Made by a program: the position numbers and the translations under genes. Under the pieces are notes generated by a model that ran no database searches, was not told where the DNA came from, and was given only the letters and a program-made list of their open reading frames with translations. DNA of 5,354 bases from Alphaproteobacteria bacterium. Lineage in GTDB: Bacteria > Pseudomonadota > Alphaproteobacteria > RF32 > CAG-977. Below, in pieces: positions 1 through 5,354 of the stretch. Every line of letters begins with the position of its first letter. Positions within the stretch are counted from its first letter, which is position 1. The stretch is taken from NCBI GenBank assembly GCA_017476085.1, contig JAFVEJ010000218.1:1-5354 (forward strand), in the 5' to 3' direction.

Positions 1-60
1 AATCAGATTATCGTCCAGTACACGATGAGCTTCGGCGCGCACGGAGCGCACAGCTATTAA
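1..60 (+). CDS. C-terminal end of a probable outer-membrane (TonB-receptor-like) protein, 5' partial
   Basis: Only the last 19 residues and a TAA stop are inside the window, read in frame from base 1. The fragment has a run with alternating hydrophobic residues (IIVQYTMSF), as in a closing beta strand of an outer-membrane barrel. A short Gly/Ala/His tail (GAHGAH) and a C-terminal tyrosine follow. An aromatic last residue is typical of barrels that the BAM machinery inserts. The stop lies 12 bases before the metal-binding protein gene, so the two are probably co-transcribed. From that context I infer an outer-membrane receptor for the same metal; the two tail histidines fit but prove nothing. 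The barrel assignment rests on one strand and could be wrong. Confidence 0.5.
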   Translation, partial: NQIIVQYTMSFGAHGAHSY

Positions 61-62
61 AC

Positions 63-67
63 GGAGG
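63..67 (+). promoter_or_regulatory. Shine-Dalgarno site GGAGG before the metal-binding protein gene
   Basis: A strong GGAGG lies 5 bases before ATG 73 and 8 bases before a second, adjacent ATG at 76. The spacing slightly favours initiation at 76. That would remove only one methionine from the signal peptide, so the mature protein would not change. Confidence 0.75.
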
Positions 68-72
68 AAAAA

Positions 73-975
73 ATGATGAAAAAACTGACAATCACACTCT
101 TTTCCGTTCTGTTGTGGCATACGGAAGCTTTCGCGCTGAACATTTTCGCCTGCGAACCGGAATGGGCGGCTTTGACCGGAGAAATCGCCAAGGGAAAAGC
201 CGACATCTATTCGGCAACAACACCGACGCAGGACGTTCATTTTATTCAAGCCCGACCGAGCCTGATCGCACAGATCAGAAAAGCCGATCTGGTTGTTTGT
301 TCGGGGGCCGATCTGGAAATCGGCTGGCTGCCGCTGATTTTGCGCAAAGCCGGTTCTTCTAAAGTACAGGAAGGCGGAAGCAATCTGATTTACGCCGCGC
401 ATCATGTCAATACGATCGAAAAACCCGTCCGCATTGATCGGGCGGACGGCGACGTCCACCCCGACGGCAACCCGCATCTGCATCTGAACCCGTACAATAT
501 TCTGAAAATGGCTTCCGTCATTGCTGATAAACTGGCGGACATCGATTCCGAAAATGCTGCTTTTTACCGCGAAAACGAAAAAGCTTTCACGACCGGTTTT
601 TCCAGTTCAATCAAAAAATGGAAACAAAAGGCCGAAGCGTTAAACGGCATCAGCGTCATTACCAATCACAAAAACATGTCCTATCTGTTCGACTGGCTGA
701 ACATCAAAACGGCGGGAACGTTGGAACCAAAACCGGGGATTCCGGCGACTTCCAAGCATTTAAGCGAACTGACGGCAACAGTGCGGCATGACAACGTGCG
801 TTTTATCGTTCACGCGCCGTTTGAAAGCGCGAAGCCTGCGCAATGGCTGTCCGGACAAACCGGCGTTAAAACCGTTGTCCTGCCATATACGGTCGGCGGG
901 AACGAACAGGCGAAGACACTGCCGACATTGTTTGAAAACAGCATTGAGCTGATGCTGCAAGCGATGGAGAAATAA
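73..975 (+). CDS. Zinc/manganese-type ABC transporter periplasmic binding protein (ZnuA/TroA family)
   Basis: This is a periplasmic solute-binding protein that captures a divalent metal, probably Zn2+, and delivers it to the permease encoded one base downstream. Residues 1-21 form a Sec signal peptide (MMKK, a hydrophobic core, then AFA before the likely cleavage). Family motifs follow: QDVHFIQARPSLIA (53-66) with candidate ligand His56; ADLVVCSGADLEIGWLP (71-87); GDVHPDGNPHLHLNP (126-140) with His135 as the standard second ligand; and NHKNMSYLFDWL (198-209) with His199 as the third. EPKPGIP (218-224) and VLPYTVGG (269-276) mark a proteobacterial branch distinct from E. coli ZnuA. The usual fourth ligand, an Asp near the C-terminus, is not seen in that last motif. 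The ZnuA His-rich loop is also absent, although His110/111 and His129/137 are present. The length of 300 residues is normal. Metal specificity is inferred; Mn or Fe cannot be excluded. Confidence 0.9.
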   Translation: MMKKLTITLFSVLLWHTEAFALNIFACEPEWAALTGEIAKGKADIYSATTPTQDVHFIQARPSLIAQIRKADLVVCSGADLEIGWLPLILRKAGSSKVQEGGSNLIYAAHHVNTIEKPVRIDRADGDVHPDGNPHLHLNPYNILKMASVIADKLADIDSENAAFYRENEKAFTTGFSSSIKKWKQKAEALNGISVITNHKNMSYLFDWLNIKTAGTLEPKPGIPATSKHLSELTATVRHDNVRFIVHAPFESAKPAQWLSGQTGVKTVVLPYTVGGNEQAKTLPTLFENSIELMLQAMEK

Positions 976-976
976 G

Positions 977-1720
977 ATGCTGACAGAGCTTTCCATTTTG
1001 TTGCCTGCCTTGACGGTCGGGCTGTTAATGATGCTGATTCATGTGCCTTTGGGACAGGAAGTCCTGCGCCGCGGCATTATTTTCATCGACCTGTCGCTGG
1101 CGAAGTTGGCGGCGATGGGAGCCGTGTTTGCAGGAATGGCGGAGCTTGGGACGATTGCGTCCCAAGCAGCCGCTTTGCTGTGCGCTTTGGCCGGAGGATT
1201 TTTGTTCAAAGCGGTTGAAACGCGGTTCAAAGAAATCGCCGAAGCCGTGATCGGCTGCACGTTTGTTTTGTCGGCGACGCTGATCGTATTGGCATTGGCG
1301 GGAAACCCGCACGGCAGCGAACATATCAATGACATCCTGACCGGACAGCTGCTGTTCGCCGATTGGGGAAAAGTTGCTTTTGCCGGAACGGTTTTTCTGT
1401 CGGCGACAGTCTTGATTTATCTGAAACCGGAAGTATTTCTGAAACGTTTTTTCCATATTGTTCTGGCAATCGTTATTACAACGTCCGTTCAGGTTTGCGG
1501 CGTGTATTTGGTTTTCGCTTCTCTGATTTTTCCTGCGGTCGCGACGGCATACATTACTGACGAACGCAAACGGCGGCTGATCGAATACGCGGGAGAAACA
1601 ACCGGATTGATACTCGGATTAACCGTATCGTATTACTTTGATCTGCCGGCCGGTCCCGCCGCCGTGTGGGGCATATCTCTGATGATGCCGGTTTGTTTGT
1701 TCTTACGCGGAAAACTATAG
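977..1720 (+). CDS. Metal ABC transporter permease (ABC-3 / ZnuB family)
   Basis: This is the inner-membrane channel subunit that receives metal from the binding protein encoded just upstream. The 247 residues are mostly hydrophobic, with about seven or eight membrane segments (roughly 5-22, 40-56, 61-78, 88-108, 131-147, 158-190, 207-219 and 226-243). Recognisable family stretches are HVPLGQEVLRRGIIFIDLSL (22-41), the EAVIG segment (89-93), GNPHGSEHINDILTGQLL (109-126), SVQVCGVYLVFASLIFP (170-186) and DLPAGPAAVW (222-231). The charged segment 195-206 after FPAVATAYITDE is a plausible cytoplasmic loop. The start ATG is one base after the upstream stop, and its Shine-Dalgarno GGAGA (966-970) lies inside the upstream gene, so translation is probably coupled. 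It is a little short for the family but has no visible break. No ATPase gene follows; the next genes are on the opposite strand. Confidence 0.9.
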   Translation: MLTELSILLPALTVGLLMMLIHVPLGQEVLRRGIIFIDLSLAKLAAMGAVFAGMAELGTIASQAAALLCALAGGFLFKAVETRFKEIAEAVIGCTFVLSATLIVLALAGNPHGSEHINDILTGQLLFADWGKVAFAGTVFLSATVLIYLKPEVFLKRFFHIVLAIVITTSVQVCGVYLVFASLIFPAVATAYITDERKRRLIEYAGETTGLILGLTVSYYFDLPAGPAAVWGISLMMPVCLFLRGKL

Positions 1721-1775
1721 ATTTATCCCGTTAAACAGGAATGAACTTTTTATTTTTTTAAAGTAATTGTTCCTC

Positions 1776-1806
1776 ACGGCCGGCAACCATACCGGATACC
1801 GGCCGT
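1776..1806. repeat. Inverted repeat with 8-bp perfect arms in the convergent intergenic region
   Basis: ACGGCCGG (1776-1783) is exactly complementary to CCGGCCGT (1799-1806), with a 15-base loop. The loop and 3' arm contain a tandem 7-base repeat, ATACCGG (1789-1795 and 1796-1802). CCGG at 1792-1795 could therefore pair with 1780-1783 instead, giving an alternative smaller hairpin. No T-tract follows at once in either direction, so this is not a standard intrinsic terminator. A role in 3'-end formation or protection for the convergent transcripts is only inferred. Confidence 0.55.
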
Positions 1807-1845
1807 ACGGGCGTCAGTTTTAAAGCGTGCCGGTTGGCAGAATAT

Positions 1846-1860
1846 CCTCCCGCCGGGAGG
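1846..1860. repeat. Short strong hairpin just past the rubrerythrin stop codon
   Basis: CCTCCC (1846-1851) and GGGAGG (1855-1860) form a six-pair GC-rich stem around a three-base loop, 17 bases beyond the rubrerythrin stop. A weaker 4-bp hairpin, TGCC-GGTT-GGCA (1828-1839), lies next to it. On the minus strand the stem is followed by ATATTCTG rather than a run of T. If it ends the rubrerythrin transcript, it does so without a canonical U-tract. Confidence 0.45.
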
Positions 1861-1877
1861 GCGTTAAGTCCCTACGA

Positions 1878-2453
1878 CTAGTAGTTTTCGGCGGCGATTT
1901 CGTAATAGGCCTGTTCGTGCAGACAGGCGGGACAGATTTTCGGGGCTTCCGCGCCTTCGTGGACATAACCGCACTTGCGGCAACGCCATTTTTTCGGTTC
2001 CTCACGTTTGAAAACCCGCTCTTTTTGCATATTTTCCTGCAATTTGCGGTATCTCTGCCCGTGAAAGATTTCGGCGACGATCACCGCGCGGTACATCTGC
2101 GCGATTTCGGGAAAGCCCTCTTTTTCCGCCGTTTCGGCGCACATCGGATAAAGCTCTTTGTATTCGTGTTCCTCGCCTTTCGCCGCGTCATCAAGGTTTT
2201 CCAAAGTCGAACGGATTTGCCCCGCCGGATAGGTGCCCGTTACTTCCAAATCGCCGCCTTCAAGGAATTTGAACATACGCTTGGCGTGTTCCTTTTCCTG
2301 ATCAGCCGTTTCCAGAAAAATCGCCGCGATCTGCTGATAGCCTTCCTTTTCGGCGACGCGCGCCCAGTAGGTGTAGCGCATTCTGGCTTGCGATTCGCCC
2401 GCGAAAGTCATTAAAAGATTTTTTTCCGTTTGTGTTCCTTTGACAGATTTCAT
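1878..2453 (-). CDS. rbr: Rubrerythrin
   Basis: This is a cytoplasmic di-iron protein that reduces hydrogen peroxide to water using electrons from NAD(P)H via a redox partner. It is typical of anaerobes and microaerobes. The 191 residues fit the classic two-domain form. The N-terminal four-helix ferritin-like domain (about 1-145) carries the di-iron ligands: Glu20 (AGESQAR), Glu53 and His56 (EKEH), Glu94 and Glu97 (GEEHEY), and Glu128 with His131 (AEIFH). The C-terminal rubredoxin-like domain (about 153-191) carries the four-cysteine iron site as C158-RK-C161 and C174-PA-C177. All expected ligands are present, so it should be functional. The start is supported by AAAGGAG (2464-2470) 10 bases upstream. 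It lies 30 bases after the PTS permease gene and may be read through from it or from a promoter inside that gene's 3' end; I see no convincing promoter. Confidence 0.97.
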   Translation of the reverse strand: MKSVKGTQTEKNLLMTFAGESQARMRYTYWARVAEKEGYQQIAAIFLETADQEKEHAKRMFKFLEGGDLEVTGTYPAGQIRSTLENLDDAAKGEEHEYKELYPMCAETAEKEGFPEIAQMYRAVIVAEIFHGQRYRKLQENMQKERVFKREEPKKWRCRKCGYVHEGAEAPKICPACLHEQAYYEIAAENY

Positions 2454-2476
2454 TTGTTTTTCTCTCCTTTAAAGTT

Positions 2477-2518
2477 AAAAAAATTACGGAATGAACGGCG
2501 ACAGATAAATCAATCCGT
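2477..2518 (-). terminator. Possible weak intrinsic terminator or attenuator between the PTS permease gene and rbr
   Basis: Read on the minus strand, ACGGATTGA (2518-2510) can pair with TCATTCCGT (2494-2486) with one internal mismatch, leaving a 15-base loop. The ATT of the TAA stop junction and seven T residues (2483-2477) follow. A hairpin followed by a U-run fits an intrinsic terminator, but the stem is only five pairs plus three and the loop is large. It also overlaps the last codons of the permease gene. It could partly separate rubrerythrin expression from the PTS genes. Confidence 0.35.
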
Positions 2519-4256
2519 TATCCACTTTGAACATCATTTCGACACCGGCTTCGCGCAACTTTCTTTCGTCCATCAAAGCCTTGTCTTTCAGCCGGATATG
2601 AACGCCGCCGTCCGCCGCGTGTTCGCCGCTTTCGATGTTGTGTTCGCCTCCCAAAGCTTTTTTGACCGCTTCGGACAGGGAGAACTTCTTTTCCGATGGA
2701 ACGGGAATGTCCCGCGAATGTGTCCGCAAGTATTCCTCCATATCGGTTTTCAGATTTTCGGAAGCCGTCCCGAAAACCGCCTGAACGCCGGAACCGACAC
2801 GCATAACGCCGGCCGCCCCCAACGCTTTCAGCTTGTCGTCGGACGCTTTTGACGGATCGTTCAGAATCAGGCGCAGACGCGTGATGCAGGCGTCAAGGTT
2901 TTTGATGTTTTCACGTCCGCCGAACGCCTCGACCAGCTTTGCCGCCATTTTCATTTTGTCGTCAGCGGCCGCGGGATCGGACGCCTGCGCCGCCGGAACG
3001 GGGGACTCGTCGTCCCGACCGGGGGTCTTCATATCGAACGCCGTAATGACGGCGCGGAACACGACGTAATACAAAACGGCGTAAACCGGCCCCAGAATAA
3101 AGACGACCCACGGCTTCGTATCAAGGGCGTAAAACAATGCAAAGTCGATCGCGCCCTGCGAAAACGTGTAACCGATATGCGCCCCGACCAGATTGACCAG
3201 CGCGAACGCCGACCCGACCATCACGGCGTGAATGAAATACAGCATCGGCGCGACGAACAGAAAAGAAAATTCCAACGGTTCCGTGATGCCCGTCAAGAAA
3301 GAAGTCAACGCCGCGGACGCCATAATTCCGCCGACTTTCAACCTGTTTTCGGGCTTGGCGGTGTGCAGAATCGCCAGAGCGGCCGCCGGCAGACCGAACA
3401 TCTTGATTAAAAATCCGCCGCCCAGAATGCCGGCCGTCTTGTCGCCGGCGAAAAAGCGGGGAATGTCGCCGGTAACGACTTCGCCCAGCTTGTTCGTGTA
3501 AGACCCGATTTCAAAAAAGAACGGCACATTCCAGATATGATGCAGACCGAACGGCAACAACAGCCTTTCGACAAAGCCGTAAGTGGCTCCCGCGACCGTC
3601 GGCGCGCTGTACGCCGCCCACATCGAAAATTCGCTGATCTTTTCCTGAATCGGCGGCCAGAACAGGCTTAAAAACACGCCGAGCACAATCGCCACCAAAG
3701 AGGTAATGATCGGCACGGAACGCTTGCCCGCGAAAAATCCCAGATAAGGCGGCAGTTGGATTCTGTAAAATCTTTTATAGATGTAAGCCGCGACGACGCC
3801 GACGAACAGACCGCCGAAAACGCCCGTTTCAATCGTCTTGATGCCCATATTCGTCGCAACGATTTTTCGGGCGAACGCAACGTCGTAATCCAACGACTGC
3901 GCCAGAACGCCCAACGTTTCCTGCCCTTCGGAAACGTGGAACCACAACACGTCCGCCATCACGCCCATCGTCGCCAACATCACGATGAACCCCGTAACCG
4001 CCGCCAACGCCGCGACACCGTCGTTGTCCGTCAGTCCCAATGTCGTTCCGATCGCGAAAATCAGAGGCATATTCGCGAAAATCACATTGCCGCCTTGGCT
4101 CATGATTTGAGGAATGATCGGCGGAATCCACGAAATTTCCGCCGTCAACAGCCCCGAACCGATGCCTAAAAGCAATCCTGCGACCGGCAGAACGGCAACC
4201 GGCAACATCAGGGATTTTCCGATTTGCTGCAAAAACATAAACGCCTTTTTAATCAT
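2484..4256 (-). CDS. ptsG: PTS system glucose-type IICB permease (PtsG family) with an extra C-terminal domain
   Basis: This inner-membrane sugar permease imports and phosphorylates its sugar, most likely glucose. The IIC domain (about 1-410) shows [15 protein letters not shown] (13-27), NMPLIFAIG (62-70), [12 protein letters not shown] (168-179), [14 protein letters not shown] (233-246), [10 protein letters not shown] (263-272) and [10 protein letters not shown] (323-332). The wording around 233-246 matches PtsG better than NagE, although a GlcNAc or mixed role is possible. A linker rich in Ala, Pro and Asp (412-434) leads to a IIB domain (about 437-511) with phospho-accepting Cys457 (LDACITRLR) and Arg460. 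There is no IIA domain. Compared with E. coli PtsG as I remember it, there is an insertion of about 24 residues around 101-142 and about 78 extra C-terminal residues resembling a second, cysteine-less IIB. The start ATG lies 3 bases after the enzyme I stop, with GGGGAG (4265-4270) 8 bases upstream, so the two are translationally linked. Confidence 0.92.
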   Translation of the reverse strand: MIKKAFMFLQQIGKSLMLPVAVLPVAGLLLGIGSGLLTAEISWIPPIIPQIMSQGGNVIFANMPLIFAIGTTLGLTDNDGVAALAAVTGFIVMLATMGVMADVLWFHVSEGQETLGVLAQSLDYDVAFARKIVATNMGIKTIETGVFGGLFVGVVAAYIYKRFYRIQLPPYLGFFAGKRSVPIITSLVAIVLGVFLSLFWPPIQEKISEFSMWAAYSAPTVAGATYGFVERLLLPFGLHHIWNVPFFFEIGSYTNKLGEVVTGDIPRFFAGDKTAGILGGGFLIKMFGLPAAALAILHTAKPENRLKVGGIMASAALTSFLTGITEPLEFSFLFVAPMLYFIHAVMVGSAFALVNLVGAHIGYTFSQGAIDFALFYALDTKPWVVFILGPVYAVLYYVVFRAVITAFDMKTPGRDDESPVPAAQASDPAAADDKMKMAAKLVEAFGGRENIKNLDACITRLRLILNDPSKASDDKLKALGAAGVMRVGSGVQAVFGTASENLKTDMEEYLRTHSRDIPVPSEKKFSLSEAVKKALGGEHNIESGEHAADGGVHIRLKDKALMDERKLREAGVEMMFKVDNGLIYLSPFIP

Positions 4257-4259
4257 AAT

Positions 4260-5354
4260 TTATTCTCCCCGACCGGATAAAAATTCTTCGACGATTTTAT
4301 GAACAGCAGAAGCCGTTTCCTGCCCGACGGCCAACCTTGCCAAATCTTCACATCTTGCGAACGACAAAGAACGGATTTGCGCTTTGACCGCCGGAATCAA
4401 CGGCGGCACGACGCTTAATTCTTTAACGCCCAAACCGATCAGAACGGGAACGGCTGTTTTATCGCCCGCCATCGCACCGCAGACGCCGACCCACTTGCCG
4501 TGCTTTTTCGCGCCGTTGACCGTCATTTTAATCATACGCAAAAGGGCGGGGTGCAGGCTGTCCGACAACGCCGCCAACTGCGGATTGCCGCGGTCGCAGG
4601 CCATCGTGTATTGCGTCAGATCGTTCGTGCCGATCGAAAAGAAATCGACATAAGGCGCCAAAACGTCCGCCGTTACCGCCGCCGCGGGGACTTCGATCAT
4701 AATGCCCGTTTCGACCGCCGGAGCGTTCATCAATTCCCGTTCTTCCGCAACGATTTGTTTGGCAAGCTTCAATTCCTCCAGCGTCGTTACCATCGGGAAC
4801 ATAATGCGGATTTTGGTTTTGTCCGCCGCCTTTAAAACCGCCCTGATCTGGGAACGGAACAGTTCCTGATATTTCAGGCTCAGCCGCAGTCCGCGCACGC
4901 CGAGGAAAGGATTGTCCTCCTCCGGTTCTTTGATATACGGCAATTCCTTGTCGCCGCCGACATCAAGCGTTCTGACAATCACGGATTTATCTTTACCGAC
5001 GATTTCGGCGATCTTGCCGTAAACGGCTGCCTGTTCCGCTTCGCTCGGGGCTTCCTGCCGGCCTAAAAACAAAAATTCCGACCGCAACAGTCCGACCGCT
5101 TCCCCGCCCGAAGAAACGACGCGGCTGGCGTCTTCAACACTGCCGATATTACCCGCGATTTCCAGTCTCACACCGTCCGTCGTTATCGTCGGTTCGTTTC
5201 TTTTCTGAAACAGTTCCGCCTGTGTTTTATGTTCGTTTTCTTTCCGGCCGACGGCGATTTTTATTTCCTTTTCGTCGGGATTAAGATGCAATTCCCCTTT
5301 TTCGCCGTCAAGCAAAACCGGCGTGCCGTTGATAATATCCAACACCTTTTCGGA
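4260..5354 (-). CDS. ptsI: PTS enzyme I (PEP-protein phosphotransferase), 5' partial, possibly part of a IIA-HPr-EI fusion
   Basis: Enzyme I is the cytoplasmic first step of the PTS: it takes phosphate from PEP and passes it to HPr. The visible 364 residues cover the C-terminal PEP-binding barrel and end at TAA (4260-4262). The reading frame stays open to the window edge (SEK before VLD), so the GTG at 5343-5345 is an internal Val codon. Numbered from that Val, I see Arg88 (LLRSEFLF), Arg125 (VRTLDVGGDKELPY), Glu218 (MIEVPAAA), Asn241/Asp242 (SIGTNDLTQYTMACDRGN), Arg252 and the catalytic Cys289 (GVCGAMAGD). All are in the expected places. The phosphorylated His should lie roughly 17 residues beyond the edge. 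The C-terminal wording (VKELSVVPPLIPAVKAQIR) resembles NagF/FPr-type multidomain proteins. With IIA and HPr absent nearby, the gene may encode a IIA-HPr-EI fusion; this is inference. Confidence 0.95.
   Translation of the reverse strand, partial: SEKVLDIINGTPVLLDGEKGELHLNPDEKEIKIAVGRKENEHKTQAELFQKRNEPTITTDGVRLEIAGNIGSVEDASRVVSSGGEAVGLLRSEFLFLGRQEAPSEAEQAAVYGKIAEIVGKDKSVIVRTLDVGGDKELPYIKEPEEDNPFLGVRGLRLSLKYQELFRSQIRAVLKAADKTKIRIMFPMVTTLEELKLAKQIVAEERELMNAPAVETGIMIEVPAAAVTADVLAPYVDFFSIGTNDLTQYTMACDRGNPQLAALSDSLHPALLRMIKMTVNGAKKHGKWVGVCGAMAGDKTAVPVLIGLGVKELSVVPPLIPAVKAQIRSLSFARCEDLARLAVGQETASAVHKIVEEFLSGRGE

Noticed and set aside
1025..1456. Minus-strand open frame inside the metal permease gene
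   Set aside because: It is antisense to a well-supported membrane protein. The Gln/Arg-rich, low-complexity translation has no family features.
1746..1764. T-rich run after the permease gene as an intrinsic terminator
   Set aside because: The T-run (1747-1759) has no credible GC-rich stem just before it. The only pairing nearby, ACTTT with AAAGT (1745-1749 and 1760-1764), is AT-only and uses the T-run itself.
1827..2414. Plus-strand open frame of about 195 codons opposite rubrerythrin
   Set aside because: It is fully antisense to a clear rubrerythrin with all metal ligands. Its translation has no recognisable motif and a Phe/Arg-rich composition typical of a shadow frame.
3756..4169. Plus-strand open frame opposite the PTS permease
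   Set aside because: It is a shadow of the ptsG coding strand. The Arg/Asn/Gln-rich product lacks motifs, and ptsG motifs cover the same bases.
5343..5345. GTG as the start codon of the enzyme I gene
   Set aside because: The frame stays open to the window edge, and homology requires an N-terminal half with the phosphorylated His. The GTG is an internal Val codon.
1..5354. CRISPR array, tRNA/rRNA genes, insertion sequence, phage or defence genes
   Set aside because: No spaced direct repeats, tRNA-like cloverleaf, transposase motifs or terminal inverted repeats were seen. Every substantial coding region is explained by a metabolic or transport family.

Overview
The window reads as ordinary chromosomal DNA of a Gram-negative proteobacterium. 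The evidence is the tail of a probable outer-membrane barrel, a periplasmic metal-binding protein with a signal peptide, and proteobacterial-style PTS genes. The metal-transport proteins and the NagF-like C-terminus of the PTS enzyme I suggest an alphaproteobacterium. The rubrerythrin suggests an anaerobic or microaerobic way of life. The taxonomic placement is inference; no rRNA or marker gene is present.

Left part, plus strand (1-1720): the last 20 codons of a gene that probably encodes an outer-membrane protein are followed after 12 bases by a zinc/manganese-type periplasmic binding protein (73-975). One base later comes its ABC-3 family membrane permease (977-1720). The three look like one operon moving a divalent metal, most likely zinc, across both membranes. 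The ATPase subunit is not in the window.

Middle (1721-1877): a short non-coding stretch between convergent genes. It is packed with inverted repeats and has no clear gene.

Right part, minus strand (1878-5354), in transcription order from the right edge: the C-terminal half or more of a PTS enzyme I (PEP-protein phosphotransferase), a glucose-type PTS permease IICB of 590 residues, and a full-length rubrerythrin. The first two are 3 bases apart and clearly co-transcribed. Rubrerythrin follows after 30 bases, behind a possible weak terminator. Enzyme I takes phosphate from PEP and passes it through HPr and IIA to Cys457 of the IIB domain, which phosphorylates the sugar brought in by IIC. HPr and IIA are not visible; they may be fused to the N-terminus of the truncated enzyme I. 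Rubrerythrin is a peroxide-reducing di-iron protein with no obvious biochemical tie to sugar uptake.

No mobile element, CRISPR, tRNA, rRNA or new defence-type system was found. The most unusual item is a C-terminal extension of the PTS permease that looks like a decayed second IIB domain without its phosphorylated cysteine.
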